Shown here: piece by piece, positions 43,902 through 52,546 of the stretch
Layout of the letters: each line of letters begins with the position of its first letter
How positions within the stretch are numbered: the first letter of the stretch is position 1
Source: an uncultured Spirochaetaceae bacterium
GTDB lineage: Bacteria > Spirochaetota > Spirochaetia > Treponematales > Treponemataceae
DNA length: 64,000 bases
NCBI GenBank assembly: GCA_902766125.1
Contig: CACXCG010000003.1
Coordinates: forward strand, 62,001 to 126,000
Direction of reading: 5' to 3'
Translations under genes and position numbers: made by a program
Notes under the pieces: generated by a model
Told to the model about the DNA's origin: nothing
Database searches by the model: none
The model's input: the letters and a program-made list of their open reading frames with translations, nothing else

Positions 43902-44849
43902 TTAACGCAGTTCGAGGGGAATTTCAATACCAAGGATAGCTGCAGTGTCGGGGTTGTAGCTGAAGTCGCAGCTGGTCAGATACTGAATGGGCATTTCTGC
44001 AGGGTCTGTCTTGTCGCGCAGAATCTGAGCAGCCATAACAGCAGTCTGTTTTCCCAGTTCGTAGTAGTTAAGACCGTAAGTAGCAAGACCACCGTTCTTA
44101 ACCATGCCTTCTTCACCAACAATTACCGGAATGCGGTTTTCGTTTGCAACCATAGCAACAGTAGCCATGCTGCTTGCAATCATGTTGTCTGTCGGAGAGT
44201 AGATTGCATCAACTTTACCAACCAGGCTCTGTACTACCTGCTGAACTTCGTTTGTATTTGAAACAGTTGCTTCAACATAAGAAAGTCCCAGGCGTTTGCA
44301 CTCTGCTTCTGCAAGGTTAATCTGGAAGCGTGAGTTTTCTTCGCTAGAGCAGAACAGCATACCAACTGTCTTTGCTTCGGGAAGCAGCTGCTTTAAGAGT
44401 GAAATCTGAGCGGCACAGGGAGTAAGGTCAGAAGTACCGGTTACGTTTGTTCCGGGCATTGCATTTGACTTTACCAGATTAGCGCTTTCGGGATCGGTTA
44501 CAGAAGATACAACAACCGGAATAGTAGTAGTAAGGTTTGCAACAGCCTGTGCTGCGGGAGTTGCAATAGCAAAAATCAAATCTACTCCGTCTGATACAAA
44601 TTTCTGTGCAATGGTTACACAGTTTGACTGATCTCCAGATGCATTCTGATAGTCAATAACAATGTTGTCTCCGTCAACAAAGCCTTCTTTTGCAAGGCCG
44701 TCAACAAAACCCTGATAGTTTGCATCAAGAGCATCGTGCTGAACCAGCTGCAGCACACCGATTTTTACTTTTCCGTTATTCTTTGAACAGCCGGAAAGGA
44801 CAGCGAGAGCCACAAGAGCAGTGGCAAGAACAGAAAGAAGTTTTTTCAT
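43902..44849 (-). CDS. ABC_sub_bind family substrate-binding lipoprotein (TrpX-like)
   Basis: A 315-residue periplasmic-type binding protein with signal peptide and lipobox AVLSGC (16-21). VKIGVLQLVQHDALDANYQG near 29-48, PVVVSSVTDPESANLV near 110-125 and IYSPTDNMIASSM near 212 are typical of pfam04392 proteins, some of which bind tryptophan or tyrosine. The ligand is not decided by sequence. GAGGAAAA precedes the ATG. It is the first gene of the importer set and is separated from the permease by a terminator and a new promoter. Confidence 0.87.
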   Translation of the reverse strand: MKKLLSVLATALVALAVLSGCSKNNGKVKIGVLQLVQHDALDANYQGFVDGLAKEGFVDGDNIVIDYQNASGDQSNCVTIAQKFVSDGVDLIFAIATPAAQAVANLTTTIPVVVSSVTDPESANLVKSNAMPGTNVTGTSDLTPCAAQISLLKQLLPEAKTVGMLFCSSEENSRFQINLAEAECKRLGLSYVEATVSNTNEVQQVVQSLVGKVDAIYSPTDNMIASSMATVAMVANENRIPVIVGEEGMVKNGGLATYGLNYYELGKQTAVMAAQILRDKTDPAEMPIQYLTSCDFSYNPDTAAILGIEIPLELR

Positions 44850-44878
44850 CTTTTTTCCTCGTAAATTAAAGTACGCCG

Positions 44879-44908
44879 ATTATAGCATAAATTCACGAAG
44901 AGATTCAA
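44879..44908 (-). promoter_or_regulatory. Promoter of the binding-protein gene
   Basis: Minus strand: TTGAAT (44908-44903), 18 bp, TATAAT (44884-44879), about 30 bases before the ATG. Confidence 0.6.
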
Positions 44909-44933
44909 TGAAATGCGTGAAAAAAATTATACC

Positions 44934-45701
44934 CTACAGATTGTTCCACATAAAGAATTCGTCAATGCTTTTAAGCAGATCTTTTGGCGGAAGCGATTTT
45001 AAAAGATAGCGTTCCGGTTTTGCTGCAAGGACTTTGACGATTGTGTTCTTGTCGTTCTTTCCAGTCAGGAAGATAACGGGAATATCTTTGGTAGACGGTT
45101 CGCCTTTGAGCATTTCGAAAACCTGTAAACCTGAAACAACCGGCATTTCGTAATCCAGCAGAATAAGATCTACGGTCGTTCGGGAAAGGAATGAAATTGC
45201 ATTCATGCCCGAGTTTGCCATGAACACCGTATACTTTTCGGAAAGCCAGCTGTTCATTGCGTGCAAAAGCGTAGGATCGTCATCAACAAGCAGAATACTC
45301 TTGTGATCACGGTTAAGCGCTATATCGTTCATGTTGCGGTTAATTGCAGAAATAAGCAGTTTGACATCAAGCGGTTTGACAAATGTGTAGACACCAAAAC
45401 CTTCGGGAAGCATTGCCTTTGCCTGATCAATATCTGCTTCACTGCCGACAACATACAGGTTTGTCTTTACGCGAGAGGAAGCAACTTTCTGGGTAAGGTC
45501 CAGTAAAGCCGGAGCAATAACGGAAAGATCTGTATCGATATAAAAAATATAGGCTTCGGGAGTATATCCATGTAAGTCATTGACGGCAACAATATCGGGC
45601 TGTGCAAACTGAACATCGTAGCCCTCTGTCGTCAAGTCTTTCATAATAGCATTAACGGTAAAACCCCGTGCACCACTTATGAACAAAATCTGCCGTGGCA
45701 T
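44934..45701 (-). CDS. Tandem receiver protein (degenerate plus intact receiver domain)
   Basis: A 255-residue cytoplasmic protein with two receiver domains and no output domain. The first (1-125) lacks the acidic pocket. The second (about 132-255) has SILLVDDDPT, the phospho-acceptor in LILLDYEMPVVSG, IFLTGK and LLKSLPP with the conserved Lys. It probably relays phosphate or acts by binding. The ATG at 45701 (GGAGG six bases before it) is preferred over a TTG two codons earlier. It follows the hybrid kinase gene by about 100 bases with its own promoter and is the kinase's likely partner. Confidence 0.83.
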   Translation of the reverse strand: MPRQILFISGARGFTVNAIMKDLTTEGYDVQFAQPDIVAVNDLHGYTPEAYIFYIDTDLSVIAPALLDLTQKVASSRVKTNLYVVGSEADIDQAKAMLPEGFGVYTFVKPLDVKLLISAINRNMNDIALNRDHKSILLVDDDPTLLHAMNSWLSEKYTVFMANSGMNAISFLSRTTVDLILLDYEMPVVSGLQVFEMLKGEPSTKDIPVIFLTGKNDKNTIVKVLAAKPERYLLKSLPPKDLLKSIDEFFMWNNL

Positions 45702-45756
45702 AGTCAACCTCCGCGTAACGAAAACTCATCTCCACCGTCTTTTTGCTATTAGCACT

Positions 45757-45785
45757 ATTATAACAGAGGTATAGGGATTTTGCAA
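45757..45785 (-). promoter_or_regulatory. Promoter of the tandem receiver gene
   Basis: Minus strand: TTGCAA (45785-45780), 17 bp, TATAAT (45762-45757), with a leader of about 55 bases containing GGAGG. Confidence 0.7.
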
Positions 45786-45800
45786 TAAAAAAGTGAAACC

Positions 45801-48731
45801 CTAGTTATTTTTCAAGTATTCCAAAAGGGCGTTGCGGTCGACCGTAGAAACTAACCGGCGGACTTCTGCATACTTAACGGCAAACTCACTGCCAATAGTA
45901 AAGTTTTCCATCTGACTCAGGATTTCTTCTGCATTTGCAAAGTCACCCATGTCAACAAAATCACGTATACCCACCATGGCTTCGGCAAATTCTTCTTCGC
46001 TGATGGCTGGCTTTTCTTCGTTAGATTCTTCTGTTTTGTTCATAACAAAGAACGGTTCCAGTTTGTCGCGGTAACTTTTGTAGGTAGCAAGCAGTTCAGG
46101 AGTCAGTGCATCTATGTCTGCAAGGTTACCGTCGTCTCCGCACTGTTCAAGGTGAGCCGCCGCCTTTGAAAGCTGCATGGCACCAATAAGCCGGGCAGAA
46201 GATTTTAACGCATGAACAAGCACCGTGTAATCGCGGATCTTTTTTTCGTGCCATAGATTTTCGATGTTGAAAGATTTTGACGGAATGGCATCATAAAAAT
46301 CCTTAAGGGCATCGCGCAATACTTCCGGAGAACCGCAGTTGGTAAGCGCAATGGCAGCATCAATTCCTTCGATACAAGAGAATTCTTTAACTGCTTCCCG
46401 GTCAACTTTAGATTCAAAAACTTCAGGTTTTTTTTCTCCGTGAACAATCTGCACTTTTTCCGGAGGAAGGAAACGCATGAGCAGTTTTTCAAGATCACGG
46501 CTGTTAATAGGTTTAGACAGATAATCAGTAAAGCCTTCTGTCAAATACATTTCCCGTGCACCGTTGATTGCATTTGCAGTAAGCGCAATGGCAGGCACAA
46601 TCGAGTTATGATTTGATGTCAGTTTCTTAAGTTCATGCAGTGCTTCAACACCATCCATCTCTGGCATGCGGTGATCAATAAACAGAAGGTCGTAATCTTT
46701 TTTCTGAACTTTATCCAGCATTTCAATTCCGCTTTCTGCCGTATCAATCTGAATCTGTGTGTTTTTCAACAATCCGCAGAATACCGTCAGGTTCAGCTTG
46801 GTATCGTCAACGACAAGAACTTTTGCATTGGGAGCACGGAACAGTTCCTGATAGTTAACCTTTTCTTCTTTTGCATCTTCGTAGCGCACTTCATAGTTAC
46901 CAATTGGTCCCCAGGAAACAACACGCTGCCGTACAGAGAATGAAAAGTCAGAACCCTTACCGTATTCACTCTTTACTTCAAGGCCGGAGCCCATCTGCTG
47001 CAACAGACCGCGGATAATACTCATACCCAGACCGGTGCCTTCAATGGTGCGGTTACGGACTTCATCAACACGTTCAAACGGACGGAACATTTTCTGCAGC
47101 TCATCAACCTTAATTCCAATTCCGGTATCAATAACATGAACCGTAAGCATAATGTGCTGACTGCTTACCTTTTCATAACCAATGCGGAAGGTAACAGAAC
47201 CCGTATGAGTATACTTGACGGCATTTGTCAGAATGTTAAGCATAACCTGCTTGAGGCGCATTTCGTCACCGAACAGAAGGTGCGGTGTATTTTCATCAAC
47301 AACAACTTTGAATGCAAGTTTTTTCTCTCTTGCACGCATGTTGATCATATTGACCAGATCATTGATGATGGAAGCAAGCTCGTATTCAACAGGAATAATT
47401 TCCATCTTACCTGCTTCAATCTTTGAGAAGTCAAGAATATCGTTAACCAGATTAAGAAGAACTTTACCGGAGTTTTTAATATCGTTTGCATACGCAATGA
47501 TATTCGGTTCGGTACATTCACGCAGAATCATTTCGTCAAAGCCAAGCACGCTGTTAATAGGTGTACGGATTTCGTGGCTCATGTTCGAAAGGAACGTTGA
47601 TTTTGCTTCGTTAGATGCCTGGGCTACACGCAGATCTTCTGACAGTTTCTGGTCACGCTCCAGTGCTTCTATAAAGATGTTGATTTCAGAAATTGAGCGG
47701 TCGATTGAATGGAACAAGTCTGCAAGTTCGTCGTGCGAATTTACCCTCAGCTGATGCAAAAGGCGCACATAACTTTTACGGCGTTTTTCTGTCGTTCTTT
47801 CAAAGCCCCGCATAAACTGTGCCATGCGCACAATGGGAGAAATAATTTTGTACAAGAAAAACCAGTTGACAATAACCATAACGGGAACGGCCGTCGTCAT
47901 CATCAGAAGAATCAGTTTAGTACAGAATTCAAGGCCTTCATTTGTAATGGAACGAAGCGAGCGTCTTGCATGCACAAACAGATCTCCAAACTGCATGTTC
48001 TCCAGAAGAATGGCAACAAACAGACCGGACATAAGGCAGGCAAAGACTGTTTTTACAAATGTAACCAGAATAATCTTTGAAGACATGTGAGAATGCTGCT
48101 TACCGTCTGCGCGTATAAGCTGCTCGTATTTTTCAAACCGGCTGCTGTATTCAAAACTACCGCGGAAGAAAACCTTCCAGGAGTCGGGAGCAAACCTCAT
48201 GTACAGGTACGAAATAAGACAGGCAAGAAATGATGCAGGATAAGCGACCGCACACTCATGCAAAACGGAACGGACTGTAAGCTGATCCCATCCGTGTCCT
48301 GTAACCATCTCATGGAAGATAAGCCGTATGCCACCCATACAGACTGCATAAAACAGAGAAGCAATAAAGGAAAGCGGAATATGCCTGAACCAGCGGTTAC
48401 GTCCGACAATCCATGCACAGGCAGGAGCAAGAAGATACAGACACGCATCATACGAAAAAGAATGCAGATAAAAACAACGTGCACCCAAAAGCATAAAGGC
48501 TGCAATCACCGCAGGATCAAAGCCGACAATGGTACTTAACAGAATCAGCGGAAGCAAAGCAAGATATCCGCTGTAGATAGTACGGCCTTCACCAATCAGT
48601 TCATACGGGGCGCGGTATATTGACGGAAACGCCATTGCAACACAGGCAATAACAGCAACTGCTGCAAGTGCATAAGTCTTCCAGGTACGCCCCTGTTCGT
48701 AGTCTACACAGATCTCGTCTAAATCTTCCAT
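45801..48731 (-). CDS. Hybrid sensor histidine kinase with receiver and Hpt domains
   Basis: A 976-residue membrane kinase. Six or more helices (about 20-180), a second membrane pair (near 220-245 and 270-298) with a linker, HisKA with His386 in FLSNMSHEIRTPINS, HATPase with the N-box near Asn503 and G boxes DTGIGIKVDE and GTGLGMS, a receiver with VLVVDDTKLN and Asp686, and a C-terminal Hpt with His840 in LVHALKSSARL. It should pass phosphate His-Asp-His to a separate receiver, probably the protein at 44934-45701. ATG 48731 is preferred over a TTG three codons earlier. The signal sensed is unknown; the first membrane block has no named domain I can see. Confidence 0.9.
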   Translation of the reverse strand: MEDLDEICVDYEQGRTWKTYALAAVAVIACVAMAFPSIYRAPYELIGEGRTIYSGYLALLPLILLSTIVGFDPAVIAAFMLLGARCFYLHSFSYDACLYLLAPACAWIVGRNRWFRHIPLSFIASLFYAVCMGGIRLIFHEMVTGHGWDQLTVRSVLHECAVAYPASFLACLISYLYMRFAPDSWKVFFRGSFEYSSRFEKYEQLIRADGKQHSHMSSKIILVTFVKTVFACLMSGLFVAILLENMQFGDLFVHARRSLRSITNEGLEFCTKLILLMMTTAVPVMVIVNWFFLYKIISPIVRMAQFMRGFERTTEKRRKSYVRLLHQLRVNSHDELADLFHSIDRSISEINIFIEALERDQKLSEDLRVAQASNEAKSTFLSNMSHEIRTPINSVLGFDEMILRECTEPNIIAYANDIKNSGKVLLNLVNDILDFSKIEAGKMEIIPVEYELASIINDLVNMINMRAREKKLAFKVVVDENTPHLLFGDEMRLKQVMLNILTNAVKYTHTGSVTFRIGYEKVSSQHIMLTVHVIDTGIGIKVDELQKMFRPFERVDEVRNRTIEGTGLGMSIIRGLLQQMGSGLEVKSEYGKGSDFSFSVRQRVVSWGPIGNYEVRYEDAKEEKVNYQELFRAPNAKVLVVDDTKLNLTVFCGLLKNTQIQIDTAESGIEMLDKVQKKDYDLLFIDHRMPEMDGVEALHELKKLTSNHNSIVPAIALTANAINGAREMYLTEGFTDYLSKPINSRDLEKLLMRFLPPEKVQIVHGEKKPEVFESKVDREAVKEFSCIEGIDAAIALTNCGSPEVLRDALKDFYDAIPSKSFNIENLWHEKKIRDYTVLVHALKSSARLIGAMQLSKAAAHLEQCGDDGNLADIDALTPELLATYKSYRDKLEPFFVMNKTEESNEEKPAISEEEFAEAMVGIRDFVDMGDFANAEEILSQMENFTIGSEFAVKYAEVRRLVSTVDRNALLEYLKNN

Positions 48732-48739
48732 AATCTCCA

Positions 48740-48781
48740 ATTATACTCCCAGTTGCGCTAATTAGCAAGTAAATGTATACT
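48740..48781. promoter_or_regulatory. Divergent promoters with interlocked -35 boxes around a palindrome
   Basis: Plus: TTGCGC (48753-48758), 17 bp, TATACT (48776-48781). Minus: TTGCTA (48768-48763), 17 bp, TATAAT (48745-48740), eight bases from the kinase ATG. The perfect palindrome GCTAATTAGC (48757-48766) lies between and within the two -35 boxes, a likely regulator site. Confidence 0.65.
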
Positions 48782-48799
48782 AAAAAACAAGAGGTTAGT

Positions 48800-49303
48800 A
48801 TGAAACGTATTGCAGTAAAAACATTCATTCTGATTATGCTGGCTGCACTGATACCGGCTGCCTGTACCACCACCAGTTCTGTAAAAGAGGAGGATACACC
48901 GGTGCAAATGGCAAACCCTTTCAGAACCTATAAAGAAATAGAGTCTGCAGAAGAAACCGCAGGATTTGAGCTTTCTGTCCCAGAGCAGATTGCAAAAAAC
49001 TACTCTGCAACGGTTTACCGTGCCATATCCGGCAAAATGATAGAAGTCATCTACAAAAATGCTTCCCTTACCGATGAAATCCGCATACGGAAGGCTGCAG
49101 GAAACGAAGATATTAGCGGAGATTACAATACATACGACGAAGATATGACTATAATCATAAACGGACTGCAAGTTGAATCGCGCGGTAATGCAGGTAAAAC
49201 ACACGCTGCAACGTGGCAGGACGGCAATTATTCCTACTCCATTACCAGCGACGAAGGACTTTCCCTCAGCAGCTTAAAAAAAATTGTAGAACAGGTGCAA
49301 TAA
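48800..49303 (+). CDS. Hypothetical lipoprotein divergent from the hybrid kinase
   Basis: A 167-residue protein with signal peptide and lipobox ALIPAAC (near 16-22). The mature part resembles small DUF4367-like sensors only loosely (SATVYRAISGKMIEVIYKN, DGNYSYSITSDEGLSLSSL); I do not assign a family. GAGG nine bases before the ATG fixes the start. It shares an interlocked promoter region with the kinase gene, so it could be an accessory sensor or simply a neighbour. Confidence 0.75.
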   Translation: MKRIAVKTFILIMLAALIPAACTTTSSVKEEDTPVQMANPFRTYKEIESAEETAGFELSVPEQIAKNYSATVYRAISGKMIEVIYKNASLTDEIRIRKAAGNEDISGDYNTYDEDMTIIINGLQVESRGNAGKTHAATWQDGNYSYSITSDEGLSLSSLKKIVEQVQ

Positions 49304-49344
49304 ATTTGTCCTGATTGTTCTGCCAGTGCCATTATATAAATGGT

Positions 49345-50016
49345 ATGGAACAAGAATTAACTAAGACAAGACAAAAACCTGACATCCGGGAACTGACCCT
49401 TGCAAACGGAATATCTTTTCCCTCAGACCATGAACTTTTAATGCTCATGCTGGGAAGCGGAACAAAAGATGTGCCAGTCAGTCAGCTGGCACAACGGGTA
49501 CTGACTGCGTTAGAAGCAAGCAATGAAGACAACCTGCTTGAAAACCTGCAGTCGGTAACGGGCATGGGTATAAACCGCTCACTTGCGGTTGCTGCTGCCA
49601 TAGAACTGGGACGAAGACGCTCACGGTACCGAACAGCCGTTATCAATACGCCGGGCGATATTGTGCCGTATGTCAAGCAGTACACGCTGCAAAAACGCGA
49701 ACACTTTGTCTGCGCTGCATTAAACGGTGCTCACGAAATTCTTACCCTCTATGTTGTTTCGGTGGGAACAGTGGGAAGAACCATTGTACATCCGCGGGAA
49801 GTATTTGCAAAAGCACTCAGCGTACATGCCTCTGCCATCATCTGCTGTCACAACCATCCATACGGAGCATGTTTTCCCAGCACTGCAGACAGAGAGACAA
49901 CCATACGCTTACAGACTGCTGCAGACTACTTAGGCATTGCATTTTTAGATCATCTGATTCTTACCACAGACGGATACTTCAGCTTCAGGGAGCACGACTT
50001 GCTTGAACACAAGTGA
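49345..50016 (+). CDS. radC: RadC family JAB-domain protein
   Basis: A 223-residue protein with an N-terminal helix-hairpin-helix part and a C-terminal JAB/MPN domain. The metal site is HNHPYGACFPSTADRE (family form HNHPSGxxxPSxxD), so zinc ligands His, His and Asp are kept although Ser after HNHP is Tyr. Function of RadC proteins is unsettled despite the DNA repair name. The start lies just after a -10-like TATATAAA inside the dyad CCATT-ATATA-AATGG (49329-49343), a possible operator. The gene's end carries the cls promoter. Confidence 0.88.
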   Translation: MEQELTKTRQKPDIRELTLANGISFPSDHELLMLMLGSGTKDVPVSQLAQRVLTALEASNEDNLLENLQSVTGMGINRSLAVAAAIELGRRRSRYRTAVINTPGDIVPYVKQYTLQKREHFVCAALNGAHEILTLYVVSVGTVGRTIVHPREVFAKALSVHASAIICCHNHPYGACFPSTADRETTIRLQTAADYLGIAFLDHLILTTDGYFSFREHDLLEHK

Positions 50017-50027
50017 GTCGATATACT
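49999..50027 (+). promoter_or_regulatory. Leaderless-type cls promoter
   Basis: TTGCTT (49999-50004, inside radC), 17 bp, TATACT (50022-50027), then seven bases to the ATG at 50035 with no ribosome binding site. Confidence 0.6.
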
Positions 50028-50034
50028 ACAACTC

Positions 50035-51555
50035 ATGAATACTTCCATAAATATACCCTCATTGATTCAGCTGATAATTTCTGTCATTGACTATGCGTTT
50101 ATTTTTTTTATTCTGTTTTTTGAACGAAAGGAAGCAACACGAAGATTTGCATGGATTATGATTTTGGCTTTTCTTCCGGGTGTAGGAATTATTCTGTATG
50201 TACTTTTCAGCGGAAACTTTTTTGCCGGTAACCGCAGCATGAAAGAAATCAACAAGTATGTTCATAACCTTGCAGAACCGCTTTTTGACGAACAGCGGAA
50301 ACTCTTAAACAGTCCCGATGCACAGCTTCCTCCTGCCGTCTCTAAAGAATTTCATCCGCTTATCACGATGAATCTGGAACGGGGAAACTGTCCGCTTATT
50401 GCCACAGACAAACCGGAACTGTTTGCAAGCGGCGAAGATTTTTTTGAGGACCTGTGCACAAACCTTGAGCAGGCAAAGACTTCAATCTGCATGGAATATT
50501 TTATTTTTCACAAAGATAAAATCGGAAAACGCATCATGGACATTCTGTGCAGAAAAGCAAAAGAGGGTATTGATGTAAAACTGATTTACGACGATTTTGG
50601 CTCTATTCTTACCCCTACCCGCTTTTTCAGAAAACTCAATCAGTGCGGAGGAAGAGCACGGCCATTCTATCAGATACGGTTAGGACTTCCGCTTACCCTT
50701 AATCACCGAAACCACAGAAAACTTACGGTCATAGATTCGCAGATTGCATACACCGGCGGAATAAACATTGGCGATGAATATGCAAACAGGGCAAAGCACC
50801 GGAAACTAAACTGGCGGGACACGGTCGTACGGCTTACGGGAGACATCGTATACGACTTACAGAGCCGCTTTTTAATTGACTGGTATTCAATGGATGCGTG
50901 GCACCGTCATTCAAAAACAGAACGCAAGATAGAAAAATACTTTCCTAAGGAACGCTTTGGCGACATCTATAAAAAACACGGCGGCATAGATCTGCTTTCT
51001 CACGGAAACATCTACACACAGGTACTGAACGCAGGTCCCGATGATGAGCACAAAGGAAAAATAGAAGACGCCCTTATCCGTATGATTATGGGTGCAAAAA
51101 AAAGAGTGTGCATAGAAACGCCCTATTTTACACCGGACGAACAGTTCTACACTGCCTTAAAGATTGCAGCCTATACCGGAGTAAAAGTTGATATCATCAT
51201 TCCCAGTGAGTGGGATAAATTTTTTATGAAGGCAGCTTCTTCTGAATTTGCACGTCAGGCTTTGCACGACGGAATCAATATCTATCTGTACCCGGGATTT
51301 ATTCACTCAAAGCTGCTGGTTGCAGACCAGAAAATCTGTACGGTAGGAACTACAAACATAGACAACCGCAGTTTTACCCTGCATTTTGAACAGAATGTCA
51401 TTTTCTACGACAAGGGTTTTTCGCAGAAGTGCCAGCAGATGTTTGACAAAGACCTGACCGTAAGCACAGCTCCTGACACACGCTATTACGACAAAAAGAA
51501 CATTTTTTTTCGCGCTTTCTGGTCATTCTGCAAACTGTTCTCACCGTTTATGTAA
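50035..51555 (+). CDS. cls: Cardiolipin synthase (phospholipase D family)
   Basis: A 506-residue membrane enzyme that joins two phosphatidylglycerols, or uses a related donor, to form cardiolipin. Two N-terminal helices (about 8-30 and 38-60) with the family block FAWIMILAFLPGVGIILYV, then two HKD motifs: HRNHRKLTVIDSQIAYTGG near 222-240 and IHSKLLVADQKICTVGT near 422-438. Length is typical. The start is set by the first ATG, seven bases after a -10 box. Confidence 0.92.
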   Translation: MNTSINIPSLIQLIISVIDYAFIFFILFFERKEATRRFAWIMILAFLPGVGIILYVLFSGNFFAGNRSMKEINKYVHNLAEPLFDEQRKLLNSPDAQLPPAVSKEFHPLITMNLERGNCPLIATDKPELFASGEDFFEDLCTNLEQAKTSICMEYFIFHKDKIGKRIMDILCRKAKEGIDVKLIYDDFGSILTPTRFFRKLNQCGGRARPFYQIRLGLPLTLNHRNHRKLTVIDSQIAYTGGINIGDEYANRAKHRKLNWRDTVVRLTGDIVYDLQSRFLIDWYSMDAWHRHSKTERKIEKYFPKERFGDIYKKHGGIDLLSHGNIYTQVLNAGPDDEHKGKIEDALIRMIMGAKKRVCIETPYFTPDEQFYTALKIAAYTGVKVDIIIPSEWDKFFMKAASSEFARQALHDGINIYLYPGFIHSKLLVADQKICTVGTTNIDNRSFTLHFEQNVIFYDKGFSQKCQQMFDKDLTVSTAPDTRYYDKKNIFFRAFWSFCKLFSPFM

Positions 51556-51566
51556 AGTGCTACCGC

Positions 51567-51595
51567 TTGCGGTTTTGTTTACATCGTGGTACACT
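51567..51595 (+). promoter_or_regulatory. purC promoter
   Basis: TTGCGG (51567-51572), 17 bp, TACACT (51590-51595), with GGAG before the ATG at 51616. Confidence 0.68.
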
Positions 51596-51615
51596 CACAG
51601 CACAGGAGCTTACTC

Positions 51616-52458
51616 ATGAAAAAGATTATCAGCGGAAAAGTCCGCGAAGTGTATGATTTGGAAGATGGCCGCATGGTCATTGTTACGACAGACCGCATTT
51701 CTGCATTTGACGTAATTCTTCCCACCATGATTACAGACAAAGGTAAAGTGCTTAACGCCCTTTCTAACTTCTGGTTCAACTACACCAAAGATATTGTAAA
51801 GAACCACATGATTTCTTCTGACCTTAAGGATATGCCCTCTGAATTCCAGAAACCGGAATTTGAAGGACGCACCATTCTGGTAAAAAAACTCAAGATGATT
51901 CCCTACGAAGTTATTGTACGCGGCTACATGTTTGGAAGCATGTATGAAGCATACAAAAAAGGCGAACCGTTCTTAGGTCACAGTTTTGACAAAACCTATC
52001 AACAGGCAGAAAAGTTGGACCAGCCCATTGTAACGCCTTCTACAAAAGCAAAGGAAGGTCACGACATTAACGTTACCCTGCAGTACATGAAAGACGACTT
52101 AGGTGAAGAACTGGGAACTAAAATTGAAAAGGCAGCACTGGCTGTTTATAAAAAGTGTTACGAGCACGCAGCAAAGAACGGCATTATTATTGCTGACACT
52201 AAGTTTGAATTTGGACTGGACGAAAACGGAGACCTTGTTCTTGCAGACGAAGTGCTTACTCCTGACTCAAGCCGCTTCTGGAACGCCGCAACGTACAAAG
52301 TGGGAACCAGCCCCGCAAGTTACGACAAGCAGTTTGTGCGCGACTGGCTTAAGGATAACAACCTTGCAGGAGATGCAAACATAAAAAGCATTCCTCAAGA
52401 CATTGTTGCAAAAACCGCTGCTCTCTACAAAGAGTGTCAGGAACGAATTTGTAAATAA
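51616..52458 (+). CDS. purC: Phosphoribosylaminoimidazole-succinocarboxamide synthase
   Basis: A 280-residue SAICAR synthetase of purine synthesis, joining aspartate to CAIR with ATP. SGKVREVYDL (residues 5-14), TTDRISAFDVILP near 22-34, PYEVIVRGYMFGSMYE near 97-112, IADTKFEFG near 193 and DEVLTPDSSRFW near 211 are diagnostic. The form with a long C-terminal region matches the eukaryote/Bacteroidetes-like branch. No other pur gene is adjacent. Confidence 0.95.
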   Translation: MKKIISGKVREVYDLEDGRMVIVTTDRISAFDVILPTMITDKGKVLNALSNFWFNYTKDIVKNHMISSDLKDMPSEFQKPEFEGRTILVKKLKMIPYEVIVRGYMFGSMYEAYKKGEPFLGHSFDKTYQQAEKLDQPIVTPSTKAKEGHDINVTLQYMKDDLGEELGTKIEKAALAVYKKCYEHAAKNGIIIADTKFEFGLDENGDLVLADEVLTPDSSRFWNAATYKVGTSPASYDKQFVRDWLKDNNLAGDANIKSIPQDIVAKTAALYKECQERICK

Positions 52459-52482
52459 AAACACAATTCGCTAAACATAAAA

Positions 52483-52527
52483 GCCCTGCTTCTAACCGCT
52501 TACGGAAAGAAACAGGGCGTTTTTTTT
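52483..52527 (+). terminator. purC terminator
   Basis: GCCCTG (52483-52488) pairs CAGGGC (52513-52518), extended by TTC/GAA inside the arms, and runs into GTTTTTTTT. Confidence 0.75.
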
Positions 52528-52546
52528 GCTTTATTGCTTTTTAGTC

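Noticed and set aside
47215-47754. A 179-codon frame opposite the hybrid kinase
   Set aside because: It is the complement of the HisKA/HATPase region and has no supporting signals.
48732-48740. TTG start three codons upstream for the hybrid kinase
   Set aside because: The ATG at 48731 is within reach of the promoter, and the TTG lies inside or next to the -10 box.
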